Positions 13,986-22,593 are shown, counted from the first letter of the stretch. The stretch: DNA of 51,536 bases from JAFGPF01 sp964500415 (GCA_964500415.1 CAZCOB010000012.1:1-51536), one strand, 5' to 3'. Program-made: numbers and translations. The notes: generated by a model from the letters alone, not told the origin.

Positions 13986-15458
13986 TTACTGTGCTTTGGT
14001 ATTAGTAGCCCTCCGCCTCCTCATCATTAGCCAAGCAACTTCAGCAGCAATCAAGACCATAGTGACAGTGCCGCCGACCAGCCACCAGTAGATGTTTGAT
14101 GCCGGTTGTTCTTCCGCTGGTTCTGGCTCTGTTTCCGTGTCTGGTGCTGATTCTGGCGGTATGGTCTCTTCAGTAACTGGCTCTGTCGGTTCTGGTACAG
14201 TCTCCTCTGGCGCAGTTTCTGCCGTAGGAGTCTCTGCCGGTTCCACCGGCGATTCGGGCGTTTCCGGCACTTTGACCTCAAATGTACCGGATAAATAATT
14301 GATGACTACGGTAAATTCCCCGGCTTCATAAATTTCGCGGGTAAATGTAACCATCTCGCTTTGTCCCCCGGCCAGACTCAACTCTTGAGTGTCCACTATT
14401 TCATCGTTTATCGCGAGCGATACTCCGTAAATACCGGCGATGTCACCATCATTGGTTACCAGCGCACTAACCGTAATTTCCTCCCCGAGAGTAATTTCCT
14501 CGGGTGATATTGAAAGGTCGCTAACGGTAAAGATGGCCGGGCGAACATCTGCCATGATCGTATACATTGAAAAATGACCGATTAAGGTGCTGAGGGTATT
14601 GGCCCCGGTGTCAATGGTACATTCCACTCTCTCCCATTCCTGGTTCTCTTCATTCCACGTGGCGATGTATAAATCTTCTTCAAAAGTCCCTGCCGGCACC
14701 CATTCATCTCTGTATTTCATCGTCAGTATTACTGCAGGGTCGAACCTTGCACCGCTCGGGCCAAGGTCGTAAACGCCGCCAAGCACCTCCGTGTCTGCCG
14801 GGGCGGACGGAGGTTCAAATAGTGTTTCGATGTTAATCGTAAACAAGAACGAATCGAATTTGTTCCTGAGATAAGTGCCCTTTGCGATGAAGACTGTAAC
14901 CTTCATATCAAGACTGGGGGCCTCAACATCTTCAAGCAATATCAGGCTGTTACTGGTCACCGACTTCACATTGGTTGACATTTTCTCACCGGTAGCAGTA
15001 CTACCACCGCTGCTTCCACCGCCACCACCGCCGCCACCATCATCTCCACCTCCACCAGAAGATGCCGAGGTGGTGAAGGCATAATCAGGTGAGACACTGG
15101 CAAAACCGGTCCCCGGTATCCTGGACCCCACCCTGTAGTGGTAGGTAGTCAATGGAGAAAGCCCGGTTAAGACCACGCTATGCGCCGAGACAAGGGTCGC
15201 GTCCTCATCTGTCTGGTAAACGTAATCGCCTGCGTCCTGATGAGAAACAGTATCGTAAAATACCTGTGAGGTGGCGCCACAATTTGTCTGCCAGGAAACG
15301 GTAACACCCTGTGCGTCAACATTTGAGGTCGAGACCTCATAAATTATCAGGGGTACACTGCCTGTAATCTCAGTGTTACCGTTTCCTGCCGCAACCGGAG
15401 TAGATTGCATTATCAGGCTAGCCAGCAAAAGCAGGCATGAGACAAATTTCCATTTCAA
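13986..15458 (-). CDS. Membrane-anchored surface protein, FN3 and CARDB-like
   Basis: 490 residues. Signal peptide at 1-24; a fibronectin-III-like domain with GLSPLTTYHYRV (about 35-130); a Gly/Ser linker (about 133-155); a beta domain with LGGVYDLGPSGARFDPAVIL and LYIATWNEENQEWERV, common in surface proteins; a CARDB-like domain (SDLSISPEEITLGEEITVSA); a Pro/Glu/Thr-rich stalk; then a TM helix with basic tail RRRRATNTK. The topology is extracellular with a C-terminal membrane anchor. It starts 2 bp after the preceding gene, so both are co-transcribed. Likely envelope scaffold; substrate unknown. Confidence 0.8.
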   Translation of the reverse strand: MKWKFVSCLLLLASLIMQSTPVAAGNGNTEITGSVPLIIYEVSTSNVDAQGVTVSWQTNCGATSQVFYDTVSHQDAGDYVYQTDEDATLVSAHSVVLTGLSPLTTYHYRVGSRIPGTGFASVSPDYAFTTSASSGGGGDDGGGGGGGGSSGGSTATGEKMSTNVKSVTSNSLILLEDVEAPSLDMKVTVFIAKGTYLRNKFDSFLFTINIETLFEPPSAPADTEVLGGVYDLGPSGARFDPAVILTMKYRDEWVPAGTFEEDLYIATWNEENQEWERVECTIDTGANTLSTLIGHFSMYTIMADVRPAIFTVSDLSISPEEITLGEEITVSALVTNDGDIAGIYGVSLAINDEIVDTQELSLAGGQSEMVTFTREIYEAGEFTVVINYLSGTFEVKVPETPESPVEPAETPTAETAPEETVPEPTEPVTEETIPPESAPDTETEPEPAEEQPASNIYWWLVGGTVTMVLIAAEVAWLMMRRRRATNTKAQ

Positions 15459-15460
15459 AG

Positions 15461-16498
15461 CTACGCTCTCCTCTTAACCAGGAAGAAGACGAATAATCCT
15501 ACTACTACCACCGCAATCACCCCGCCTATCAACGACCAGTTAGTTGCCGGGGATTCCGGCGAAGACGGCGTTTCCGGCTGTGATTGTTCAATTGTGGATG
15601 TCTCCTGCGGTAACTGTTCTTCGTCCGGTGTCGCTGGCGAAGATGTTTCCGGTGACGATGCCATTACAGCGGAGGGTTCTGCTTCTTCACCCTTAACATA
15701 CTCCAGAGGATAAGTACCACCAGCTAATAAGTTATCTGATTCGTCTTTTACTTCGATATCAACCTTGTACTCCGCAGCCGACAGTAAGCCCTGGCCTTCA
15801 AAATCCAGCTTAAAATTTCGCGAGTATCCAGGAATAACAGGCCAGCCGGGGGCTACAGAGGCGGTAGCTACGACCCTGTCACCGTCCAGTATTTTTGCCT
15901 GAATATTAGGTTTGAAGTGGTAATTGCCATTATTGGCCAAGGTAACTATCAATCCTGTAGTCTCCTGGGATTCTGCTTTGACCGGGCTGATCTGCGTAAC
16001 TTCGCTACTGGTATCCGTGTCATATCCGTTAATCGTGAAAAGTACTCTGGCAGCCACAGCGGTAATTGTGGAAATCATGCTACCTTCTTCAGGAACGGTA
16101 TGGATGAAGACAATAGCATATCTACCACCCTCGCCTCCTTCCGGAGGAATTTTGGCAACAACGTCGATGGTCTGCAAATCTCCCGGTTCCAGATGGAAAT
16201 CAGTCGGCGTAACAGACATCAATTCCCGGGCTGTATAAGGGCTCTCGTCCTCTTCCGGTTCGAGCACAATGAAATCCCGGTCGGCTGACATACCGTATCC
16301 CTTGATTTCAACCATGATATCCATCGGTTCATCCGAGGTATTCGATATTTTCATACTGCGGGAATAATCCTCACCGGGGTTGACCGAAGTCTCTATCTTG
16401 GCTCCGGACACGGTTAATCCGCCAGCCAGAACTGGAGAAACAATAGCCAGAAGCAGGTATACCGCCAGGATTGTACCAATGATTCCTTTTTTCTTCAT
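15461..16498 (-). CDS. DUF916-like membrane-anchored surface protein
   Basis: 345 residues: signal peptide (MKKKGIIGTILAVYLLLAIV), two Ig-like beta domains, a Pro/Ser/Glu stalk (about 275-315), a TM helix and a KRRA tail. The first domain, with VNPGEDYSRSMKISNTSDEP, LEPGDLQTIDVVAKIPPE and GGRYAIVFIHT, resembles DUF916/WxL-interacting proteins that hold peptidoglycan and WxL partners in Gram-positives. This is a pattern-level resemblance. ATG 16498 is preceded by GTGAGG. It sits between two other surface genes. Confidence 0.7.
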   Translation of the reverse strand: MKKKGIIGTILAVYLLLAIVSPVLAGGLTVSGAKIETSVNPGEDYSRSMKISNTSDEPMDIMVEIKGYGMSADRDFIVLEPEEDESPYTARELMSVTPTDFHLEPGDLQTIDVVAKIPPEGGEGGRYAIVFIHTVPEEGSMISTITAVAARVLFTINGYDTDTSSEVTQISPVKAESQETTGLIVTLANNGNYHFKPNIQAKILDGDRVVATASVAPGWPVIPGYSRNFKLDFEGQGLLSAAEYKVDIEVKDESDNLLAGGTYPLEYVKGEEAEPSAVMASSPETSSPATPDEEQLPQETSTIEQSQPETPSSPESPATNWSLIGGVIAVVVVGLFVFFLVKRRA

Positions 16499-16585
16499 AT
16501 CCTCACTTCCTTAAGAAGCTGTATCGGTCTAATGCTGGTTTTAAAGCCAAGGCTGCGCGCAAGCGTACGCGTGCGTGGCCGTTCC

Positions 16586-16611
16586 GCCACTCCCGCTTTC
16601 GCGGGAATGGC
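16586..16611. repeat. REP-like palindrome
   Basis: TCCCGC-TTTC-GCGGGA with flanking GCCA/ATGGC arms makes a 10-bp imperfect hairpin. It resembles the CATTCCCGCGAAAGCGGGAATG dispersed repeats of many bacterial genomes. A GC-rich stretch with GCGTACGC (16563-16570) precedes it. It lies in the 195-bp gap between two surface genes and might also attenuate transcription. Confidence 0.5.
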
Positions 16612-16693
16612 AGAATTTTAACCAATCATTATAGAACTCGATTTACCGGCAGGTCGGGGATGACGATTACCGGCCAGCTTCTTCACAAGACGA

Positions 16694-17440
16694 CTATAAG
16701 GGGGAGCCGGTGAAGGTGATGGTGATGGTATAACTGCCGGCGGGGTCGCCCTGGGTAACCTCCTGCCCGACATAGAGACCGAGATTTGTGCCGTCAGCTT
16801 GGGTCTGGGTGTAACCGCTATCGGCTGGCGAATATGAAGCCGCCTCGGACTTCTTTATCTGGAATTTTTCAGACAGTTTTACAGGCCCTGCTTTCGTCAT
16901 GTAGCCTTTGTTCGGGTCCGGCGTAGTTGTGTCCATGACATCCACCGTCCAAACGGAAGCGTTAGTAGACACATTACCAGAGACAGAGCTTGAGCCGTAG
17001 TTGGTGACACCCGCTGTCATCAAGCCCAGGTCAATAGCCGAAGGAGCAGTGACGTCAAAGACGTAGTTTACCGTGAAAGTAGCCGCACTACTTGTCTTTC
17101 CGGCTACGATTACCGTAACGTCTCTGTCACCGGCGGTCGCATCCGAGTCAATTGTAAACGTAGCGCTTATATTGCTGGATGAAGTGAAGGTAACAGCGCC
17201 AGCAGTTACGCCTGTCCCGGATACATTAATCGTTGTCTCCCCATCGATAAAGTTGGTACCGAGGATGATAACCGTGGGTGCCGTACCATTATCACCGTTG
17301 TCAGGGCTGATGTTGGTTATGGTAGGCGTATCTGCAACCTCACCCGTGACGGCAGTTGTATCCGCCAGAGCAGTAGCCGGCAGCAACATCAGCGATAGCA
17401 CCAGCATCACAGTCAAAATAGAAACAAAGCGTGTCTTCAT
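16694..17440 (-). CDS. Secreted IPT/TIG protein with WxL-like C-terminus
   Basis: 248 residues. Signal peptide at 1-26; an IPT/TIG domain (TPTITNISPDNGDNGTAPTV... with the final strand ATFTVNYVF) at about 38-130; a C-terminal beta domain with a SVWTVDVMD motif and ending YTITITFTGSPL. In WxL domains a similar W-x-[LV] strand pairs with a terminal YxAxITWTL; the parallel, plus the DUF916-like neighbour, suggests an analogous wall-binding module. No TM anchor. GGGAGG precedes ATG 17440. It leads a three-gene surface operon (this gene, then 15461 and 13986). Confidence 0.65.
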   Translation of the reverse strand: MKTRFVSILTVMLVLSLMLLPATALADTTAVTGEVADTPTITNISPDNGDNGTAPTVIILGTNFIDGETTINVSGTGVTAGAVTFTSSSNISATFTIDSDATAGDRDVTVIVAGKTSSAATFTVNYVFDVTAPSAIDLGLMTAGVTNYGSSSVSGNVSTNASVWTVDVMDTTTPDPNKGYMTKAGPVKLSEKFQIKKSEAASYSPADSGYTQTQADGTNLGLYVGQEVTQGDPAGSYTITITFTGSPL

Positions 17441-17513
17441 TTTGGTCCTCCCTTCTCTCCCTGGTTGGATTTTTCACATTGTGATAAAAACCAGAGAGAT
17501 GGTGTTGTTGTCT

Positions 17514-17553
17514 TTCTCTAAATACCGTTATCCCGACCACTCTATTTAGAGAA
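17514..17553 (-). promoter_or_regulatory. 11-bp inverted repeat upstream of surface operon
   Basis: TTCTCTAAATA (17514-17524) and its exact complement (17543-17553) separated by 18 bp. It lies about 75 bp before the start of the IPT/TIG gene. It could be an operator or a leader hairpin; there is no T-tract after it. Confidence 0.45.
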
Positions 17554-17576
17554 CGTCATAACGTATTTTCTGAAAC

Positions 17577-17628
17577 CTAGTCATTTTTCTCTGAATTGAA
17601 TATTATCTTTTTCACATAACCACCTCCT
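17577..17628 (-). promoter_or_regulatory. Possible 12-codon leader peptide with strong RBS
   Basis: AGGAGGT (17622-17628), 6 nt, then GTG 17615 opening a 12-residue frame (MKKIIFNSEKND) that stops at 17577. It precedes the inverted repeat and the surface operon. Such short frames with ideal ribosome-binding sites also occur in the leader of the other secreted protein (8484-8632). Confidence 0.3.
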
Positions 17629-17710
17629 GAACAAGTTGATTGTCACTATGGCAATCAATCGTGTTGGTTACTCCATGATTGCCGGTATATTCATTTGAAT
17701 TTTGGGGAAC

Positions 17711-17786
17711 TGGAGGCGACGACCGGATTCGAACCAGTGTATAGAGGCTTTGCAAACCCCCGCCTTAACCGCTTGGCTACGTCGCC
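17711..17786 (-). tRNA. tRNA-Cys (anticodon GCA)
   Basis: Minus-strand cloverleaf: acceptor GGCGACG (17786-17780) pairs with CGTCGCC, discriminator T, encoded CCA at 17713-17711. The anticodon loop is TTGCAAA with GCA at 17753-17751. D-arm GCC...GGC and T-loop TTCGAAT are normal. Confidence 0.95.
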
Positions 17787-17861
17787 TTGGTTATTGGATG
17801 ATTACCGGGAAAGTCATGTAAATATTTGAAAACTAACTGAATTTATTAAGATTTCATTAAG

Positions 17862-17934
17862 TGGAGCCGAGAGGATTCGAACCTCTTACCCCCTGAATGC
17901 AGTTCAGGCGTTCTCCCAAGTGAACTACGGCCCC
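17862..17934 (-). tRNA. tRNA-Ala (anticodon TGC), atypical
   Basis: 73 nt. Acceptor GGGGCCG pairs with CGGCTCC, including G3-U70, the alanine identity pair. Anticodon stem CCTGA/TCAGG encloses loop ACTGCAT, giving anticodon TGC but C at position 33 instead of the near-universal U. Position 15 is C and 48 is A instead of the usual purine/pyrimidine pair. No CCA is encoded, unlike the two other tRNAs here. It may be a functional oddity, a specialised tRNA or a decaying copy. Confidence 0.8.
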
Positions 17935-17951
17935 AAATGTGTATTCCAGGT

Positions 17952-18335
17952 CTACAGTCTTAAGAATGAGCGAACGTTATCTCTACTGTAGAGGAGGGCA
18001 TAAGAAGCCAGCCCCACCCCCAATCCGACTATATCGGCAAGCAGGTCATAAATCGACATATCACGAAATGGTAACAGAGATTGACCGTATTCTGTGGATG
18101 CTGCGAGGAAAAGACTAAAAACCGCTCCGAAGAGCATCCTGTATCTAAATTGATTCCGGAAATTGGCACCATACACACTAACAAATCCCGTAATAGCAAA
18201 AAGACCGAAATGTACTACTTTATCGAAGTGCTCAAACCTGAGTGAACCAGGTATAACTGAGCCACCGATTGGAGCCAGCAACACGCCGAGGAGGAATAGC
18301 GTCCATAAAATAAGAACTATGATATTTTTTCCCAT
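17952..18335 (-). CDS. VanZ-like membrane protein
   Basis: About 127 residues with four hydrophobic helices. VanZ-family marks are FDKVVHFGLFAITGF and ASTEYGQSLLPFRDMSIYDLLADIVG. Family members include the teicoplanin-resistance accessory protein, but most are uncharacterised and many sit in exopolysaccharide loci. I use ATG 18335, which overlaps the stop of the preceding 46-residue gene as TAATG with AAAAGG upstream; the frame is open to a GTG at 18359. Last of a coupled series. Confidence 0.8.
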   Translation of the reverse strand: MGKNIIVLILWTLFLLGVLLAPIGGSVIPGSLRFEHFDKVVHFGLFAITGFVSVYGANFRNQFRYRMLFGAVFSLFLAASTEYGQSLLPFRDMSIYDLLADIVGLGVGLASYALLYSRDNVRSFLRL

Positions 18336-18475
18336 TAATTTGCTAACCTTTTGCAGCACTTGGTGCGCTGGCTATCAGTAGCATATCGAGTTACGTCATC
18401 GTCGTATAAGTCCATCAACCGGGTAAGCTTCATTATCTGGACTTTAGTCGTACCGTCCCATTCCAGCCAAGCCAT
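18335..18475 (-). CDS. Small 46-residue protein, coupled
   Basis: I found this frame by translating the gap between its neighbours. ATG 18475 overlaps the previous stop (TAATG), with GGAGGG about 12 nt upstream; TAA 18337 overlaps the VanZ start. The product begins MAWLEWDGTTKVQIMKLTR, has an acidic middle (LYDDDV) and ends with a CCKR tail. No family recognised. Double TAATG coupling is the main evidence that it is real. Confidence 0.6.
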   Translation of the reverse strand: MAWLEWDGTTKVQIMKLTRLMDLYDDDVTRYATDSQRTKCCKRLAN

Positions 18476-18663
18476 TATTCCGTCAGTCCCTCCTTTATTT
18501 CATCTAAGGAGGTTATTGCTTGCCATATTCCGAGTTGGGCAAACTGCAAGCATGACAACCTGAATCTATCAGAGCCATTATTGATTTCATCTTTCATTAA
18601 CTCTCTAATATCTCTATCAGCATTCAGGAGGTTCTGGATAGATGCCTCATACTTGCCATTCAT
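18475..18663 (-). CDS. Small 62-residue helical protein
   Basis: ATG 18663 lies 2 bp after the stop of the zinc-ribbon gene, and its stop overlaps the next ATG. The sequence (SIQNLLNADRDIRELMKDEI..., then LGIWQAITSLDEIKEGLTE) is wholly helical and amphipathic, with no membrane segment or catalytic motif. Function unknown; coupling with neighbours suggests they act together. Confidence 0.55.
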   Translation of the reverse strand: MNGKYEASIQNLLNADRDIRELMKDEINNGSDRFRLSCLQFAQLGIWQAITSLDEIKEGLTE

Positions 18664-18665
18664 CC

Positions 18666-18869
18666 TTAATGACCGTCTCTTTCGCTAACTCCCGATTTCC
18701 TGAGGGGTTTTGCGGCTGACTTTGCTGACATGCTTTGCAAAGTCCTTTGTCTCCGCTGGCAATCAGGACATAGGTCCCACACCTCTCGTGCCGGAATCGG
18801 CTGGGTCTGCGGCTCATACTTAACTTTAGTGCTGCCGCACCCCCAACACAGATAGGTAACCTGTATCAT
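18666..18869 (-). CDS. Small zinc-ribbon protein
   Basis: 67 residues with two CxxC knuckles, CWGC (C8, C11) and CPDC (C34, C37), spaced as in a zinc ribbon, followed by a basic tail. Nucleic-acid or protein binding is likely; the partner is unknown. First of four tightly coupled genes ending in the VanZ-like gene, 66 bp after the HprK-like kinase. Confidence 0.6.
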   Translation of the reverse strand: MIQVTYLCWGCGSTKVKYEPQTQPIPAREVWDLCPDCQRRQRTLQSMSAKSAAKPLRKSGVSERDGH

Positions 18870-18935
18870 TTGCCTTAATATCTCCTCTAGCTACTGCTCC
18901 GAGTTTTATCGATATACTCTGCAGAGTTCCTTGCC

Positions 18936-19793
18936 TCAGAGTTCTCCTACTGCCCGCCAGAGCGCCTCCGCATCCAGACTAAACTCAAGCTCGTAGACCG
19001 GTATGGTCCTGGTCACCTCATCACTGAAGCCGGCCACCAAAGAGAGGGCAGCCTTTTTTTCTCTCTTGCAGGTACAAGCCGGCGTTACTATGTGTCGCAT
19101 GAACTGTAAATATGCCTCCACTCTGTCAAGGCGGCGTACCAGTGTTTTTCTACTCTTCTTAAGAAGCATGATACAGCGTAAAGGTGCCGTAATATTCCGC
19201 CGGGGCGAAAATTTACTGATGATGGGGGCGCTCTGGATGCTCATGCCGTTGCCATTTGACGTTGACCGGGAAATCAATACCATTTCATCATTAATTACCT
19301 CGCCATCTCGTTCCCCGCAGAGACGAGCAATGGTCGTCTTCCCTGCCTCATCAGCCCCGGCGAACGCCAGCGCCTGTCCGTGACGCAGGATTCCACAGGC
19401 GTGTACCAGTATCGCCGGAATTTTGCCGTCGTATTTCATCTTGCATGCCGAGTAGAAGGCTCGTGACAGCAACCGATTGAGATGTTTGAACTCCAGGTTT
19501 GGATCGACCGGGCTTCCCTCGCCACTTATGCTGATAGTATCATGGGCAAAACGAGGGATGACTGAAGTCAAGCAAGCGTTCGTCCCGTAACGATTCCCCC
19601 CATGATTGTATTTTGTTTCAAATAAAGTCGCTTCCAGTTCATTGACGCTTGGTTGCTCGTTCTGGCCAAGTTCTATAGAGATGTCGACAGGCTGCTCCGT
19701 GAGGAAGTCATTGAATAGTGCTTGCAGACTATCGAACACTGTGGTATTACCGCAGTTAATAGCGCAGCAAACGTCCCCTATCTGAACACGCAT
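18936..19793 (-). CDS. HprK-related kinase (exopolysaccharide-linked)
   Basis: 285 residues from ATG 19793 (GAGG 7 nt upstream, MRVQIGDVC); the frame is open to 19856. Walker A is the variant GADEAGKTT, followed by VINDEMVLI, matching the VLNDETVLI of the 10402 paralogue and VLHDEMVAI of the 50597 paralogue. The C-terminal ending YELEFSLDAEALWRAVGEL also resembles YELGFRPDGSFWQTI. No PqqD or radical SAM gene adjoins it; it follows the Wzz/BY-kinase gene by about 90 bp, so its substrate may be a glycan-machinery protein or the RiPPs made elsewhere. Confidence 0.75.
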   Translation of the reverse strand: MRVQIGDVCCAINCGNTTVFDSLQALFNDFLTEQPVDISIELGQNEQPSVNELEATLFETKYNHGGNRYGTNACLTSVIPRFAHDTISISGEGSPVDPNLEFKHLNRLLSRAFYSACKMKYDGKIPAILVHACGILRHGQALAFAGADEAGKTTIARLCGERDGEVINDEMVLISRSTSNGNGMSIQSAPIISKFSPRRNITAPLRCIMLLKKSRKTLVRRLDRVEAYLQFMRHIVTPACTCKREKKAALSLVAGFSDEVTRTIPVYELEFSLDAEALWRAVGEL

Positions 19794-19883
19794 AGTCCGG
19801 CCTCTGAGGTTCGGTAGGGTTTCTATATTTGTTTGTCGGTTCCTATTCATGGACATTGCTTTTTTAATTCGGCAGTTTTCAAC

Positions 19884-22460
19884 TTAGTGTTTCGTCGCTA
19901 CCGAATTATCTCCTTTGAGGTCAGTTTGTACTTGCGACTTCTTTTTTCGAAGATCCCGGAAAATTCGCGGAAGCCACTCAAACTCTTGGGATTTCTCCTT
20001 GTTTAACACAAAGCCTGCCACCTGTACTCCCATGCTCTCCAGTTCCTGCTTGCTATCCCTCGTTAAATCAAGTCTTGAGACATCCGCCTGAAGAACCAGC
20101 AATACCGCATCGACCCACTTGGCCAGGATTCTGGTGTCAGCGTATTCTATTACCGGGGCACTATCTACAATCACAACATCATAGACTTGTCTTGCCTTTT
20201 CCAGAAGTGCTTTCATCCGGGGCGATGAGAGCTCCTCCGCAGACTTTACTGATGCACCTCTGACGGGAAGGATGTCAATACCGTCAGCCTGTATGACATA
20301 GTCCTGTGGTTCATTCTTGCCTTTTAAAAAGTCTGACAAACCATCAGCTTGTTTCAGTTCAAAAGCTTCTGCTATACCAGGCTTTCGCAGATTTCCATCG
20401 ATGAGCAGCACCTTCCGGCCCTGCAGCGCCACTGCCCGCGCCAGGTTAGCGGCTATTGTTGTTTTCCCCTCTTCTTCTCCCGGACCACTGACCAGGAGAA
20501 CCAGTCCCCGATTGGAATCCAGCCCGAGGTTAGTCCGCAGCATGCGGAAAGCCTCTAGATACTGTGACGGGCTCTCCTTAAAAGAGGGGGGGTGAGGATT
20601 TCCCGCGCCCTCTATCCTAGCAATACGAGCAAGCACGGGAATTCCGACGTAACTGGCCACCTGTGAGGCGTCGCGGACTTTGCGGTCGAAGTACTGAAAC
20701 AACAGGACACTCAATATTCCAAGAAGCAAAGCAGCAACTGCTGCTAAAATAACACTCCTCAAGCGCCCAAAGAAGGTTGTGGCTTGGGAGGAAACCACCG
20801 CCTCATCTACTATCCTGGCACCACCGCTGCTACTGGTCAACAGCTGGAGTTGAAGTTGCTGTCGCAGGTTATTTAGCGAGGCAGAACTTAGGCTATCGCC
20901 TCCTCCACTTTCAAGGTTGGCTATTTGCGCCGGCAGTCCCTGGACGGCATCGTTAGCTATGCGGAGTTGCTCCTTGACGTAGAGTAACTCGGTATAAACG
21001 TTCGAGTCGAGTTCATCTAGTTGCATCTGTTCCACCTGTGACAGCAAGAAAGCTAAAGTCACAGATACTGTCTTGGTATTATTCTGGATAGCAGCGAGCT
21101 CGCCATGAGTTAAGAGAACACTTTGTTCTGGGGCAGGTGGCTGGAGTTCCCTTAAAATTGACTCCAGAGCGGCGGTAACGGAGGCCGGGCCCCCGTTTAT
21201 TCTCTCCTTTAGTGTCTCAATCAAGCTCTGGAGTCCCCATTGCGCCGAAGTTACTTCTCTCGGCTGGATCTGTTCAAGATGCCCGGGGACAGCTTCTAAA
21301 GCGGTGGAAGTCAGATTGGTGTGCTCGACCATTCTAAACAGTAAATCCGCACCGACTGCTTTGTATAAAGTCACCTCTATATTCGAAGTAAACTCGGCGG
21401 CGTAAGCTTCCTCAAGTCGTTGTCTAACACCATATAGTTCTAATACCTGATTCAGAACTGCTCCGGTGGCAGCGCTGGCCACACGGAGTTGTTCTTCAAT
21501 AGCAAGCAACTGATTTTGAACCTGTGGGTCGATTTCCACCCCCCGTACAGCCCCCACCTCCGCAATTAGACTCGCAAGCTTTGTAGCCAATGCTCGGGTC
21601 CGAATCTCAATATCGGCTGTATCAGAGGAGAGCACCATATAAGCGCTTCCTGTGGATTCTGACTTAAGCTGCTGGGTAAGCGTCGAGAGGTCTATTGCTT
21701 CACCAGAGATAACCTCTACGTGTTGACTGAGCGCGTCCAACTGCAGCGGTGTCAGCGCTGTACCGGCATCTCTGGTTACCGGAACCGCCTCCCCTGGCGA
21801 TTCGACAGCCTCTACCTCTTCTAAATGCTCGGTCGCTTCTCCAAGAGCGGCCAGGGCTGTATCAGTCTTTGCTATTATTGGGGTCAATAAAGGACTCAGG
21901 GAGAGGTCTACCTTGGTCGCACTTAGTTCCTTCATCTGATTCGTGGTATTCTCCAGAGCAGTCTCAATCTCGGCCAGCTTAGCCTTACTTACTTCATAGA
22001 TGTAGGCTTCAGCTACCGCATTAGCCTGTTGTTGAGCCTTGGCAGGATCAGAAGAAGTGACAGTCACTCCTACGAGGCTCGCATTGCCGACTTGCTGGAC
22101 CTTAAGAGAGCCAGCAAGTTTACCTGCTTCAAGCTGCAGGTATTCGGGATTTTCTACCTTTTCTGGTTCTAGCTGGGTAACCGCCCGTTCAAGCACACTG
22201 CGACTTTGCATCACCTGGAGCTGGCTCCCGATGTCCTGTCGATATGCAAATGGGAGTACACTTTCAAGTCCTACAGGTAAGGATGCCAGACCCGACTGTC
22301 CGCTTTGTACCATCACAGTTGCCGTCGCCTTGTAGACAGTCGGCTGCGCCGAATTAAACTTCCAGGCTGTCCCCGCAGCTACTAGCACGAGAAGAGCTAT
22401 TATCCACTTGAATCGCCATAAAGCCTTCAACGACTTTGTTAAATCAAATCCTTGCTGCAT
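19884..22460 (-). CDS. Wzz/BY-kinase exopolysaccharide co-polymerase
   Basis: 858 residues. The N-terminal Wzz-type domain has TM helix LKALWRFKWIIALLVLVAAG, a long periplasmic coiled region, and a second TM near residue 565 (VILAAVAALLLGILSVLLF). The cytoplasmic C-terminal part is a CpsD/Wzc-like tyrosine kinase: Walker A SGPGEEEGKTTIAANLA, Walker A' LLIDGNLRKPG, Walker B VVIVDSAP. It controls chain length and export of surface polysaccharide. The usual C-terminal tyrosine cluster is missing; the tail is Lys/Asp-rich. The periplasmic part, about 530 residues, is unusually long. GGGAGG lies upstream of ATG 22460. First gene of the glycan locus. Confidence 0.9.
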   Translation of the reverse strand: MQQGFDLTKSLKALWRFKWIIALLVLVAAGTAWKFNSAQPTVYKATATVMVQSGQSGLASLPVGLESVLPFAYRQDIGSQLQVMQSRSVLERAVTQLEPEKVENPEYLQLEAGKLAGSLKVQQVGNASLVGVTVTSSDPAKAQQQANAVAEAYIYEVSKAKLAEIETALENTTNQMKELSATKVDLSLSPLLTPIIAKTDTALAALGEATEHLEEVEAVESPGEAVPVTRDAGTALTPLQLDALSQHVEVISGEAIDLSTLTQQLKSESTGSAYMVLSSDTADIEIRTRALATKLASLIAEVGAVRGVEIDPQVQNQLLAIEEQLRVASAATGAVLNQVLELYGVRQRLEEAYAAEFTSNIEVTLYKAVGADLLFRMVEHTNLTSTALEAVPGHLEQIQPREVTSAQWGLQSLIETLKERINGGPASVTAALESILRELQPPAPEQSVLLTHGELAAIQNNTKTVSVTLAFLLSQVEQMQLDELDSNVYTELLYVKEQLRIANDAVQGLPAQIANLESGGGDSLSSASLNNLRQQLQLQLLTSSSGGARIVDEAVVSSQATTFFGRLRSVILAAVAALLLGILSVLLFQYFDRKVRDASQVASYVGIPVLARIARIEGAGNPHPPSFKESPSQYLEAFRMLRTNLGLDSNRGLVLLVSGPGEEEGKTTIAANLARAVALQGRKVLLIDGNLRKPGIAEAFELKQADGLSDFLKGKNEPQDYVIQADGIDILPVRGASVKSAEELSSPRMKALLEKARQVYDVVIVDSAPVIEYADTRILAKWVDAVLLVLQADVSRLDLTRDSKQELESMGVQVAGFVLNKEKSQEFEWLPRIFRDLRKKKSQVQTDLKGDNSVATKH

Positions 22461-22593
22461 ATTATCCTTTCACCTCCCTTACAAATGGACACCTCGGTCT
22501 AGCTATAACGAAAGTACTCGAACCTTAATTAGGGGCGTGTGGTAGAGCAAATCATAGAGACAGCAATCCAAGAGTAAGTAATACTTCAACTCT

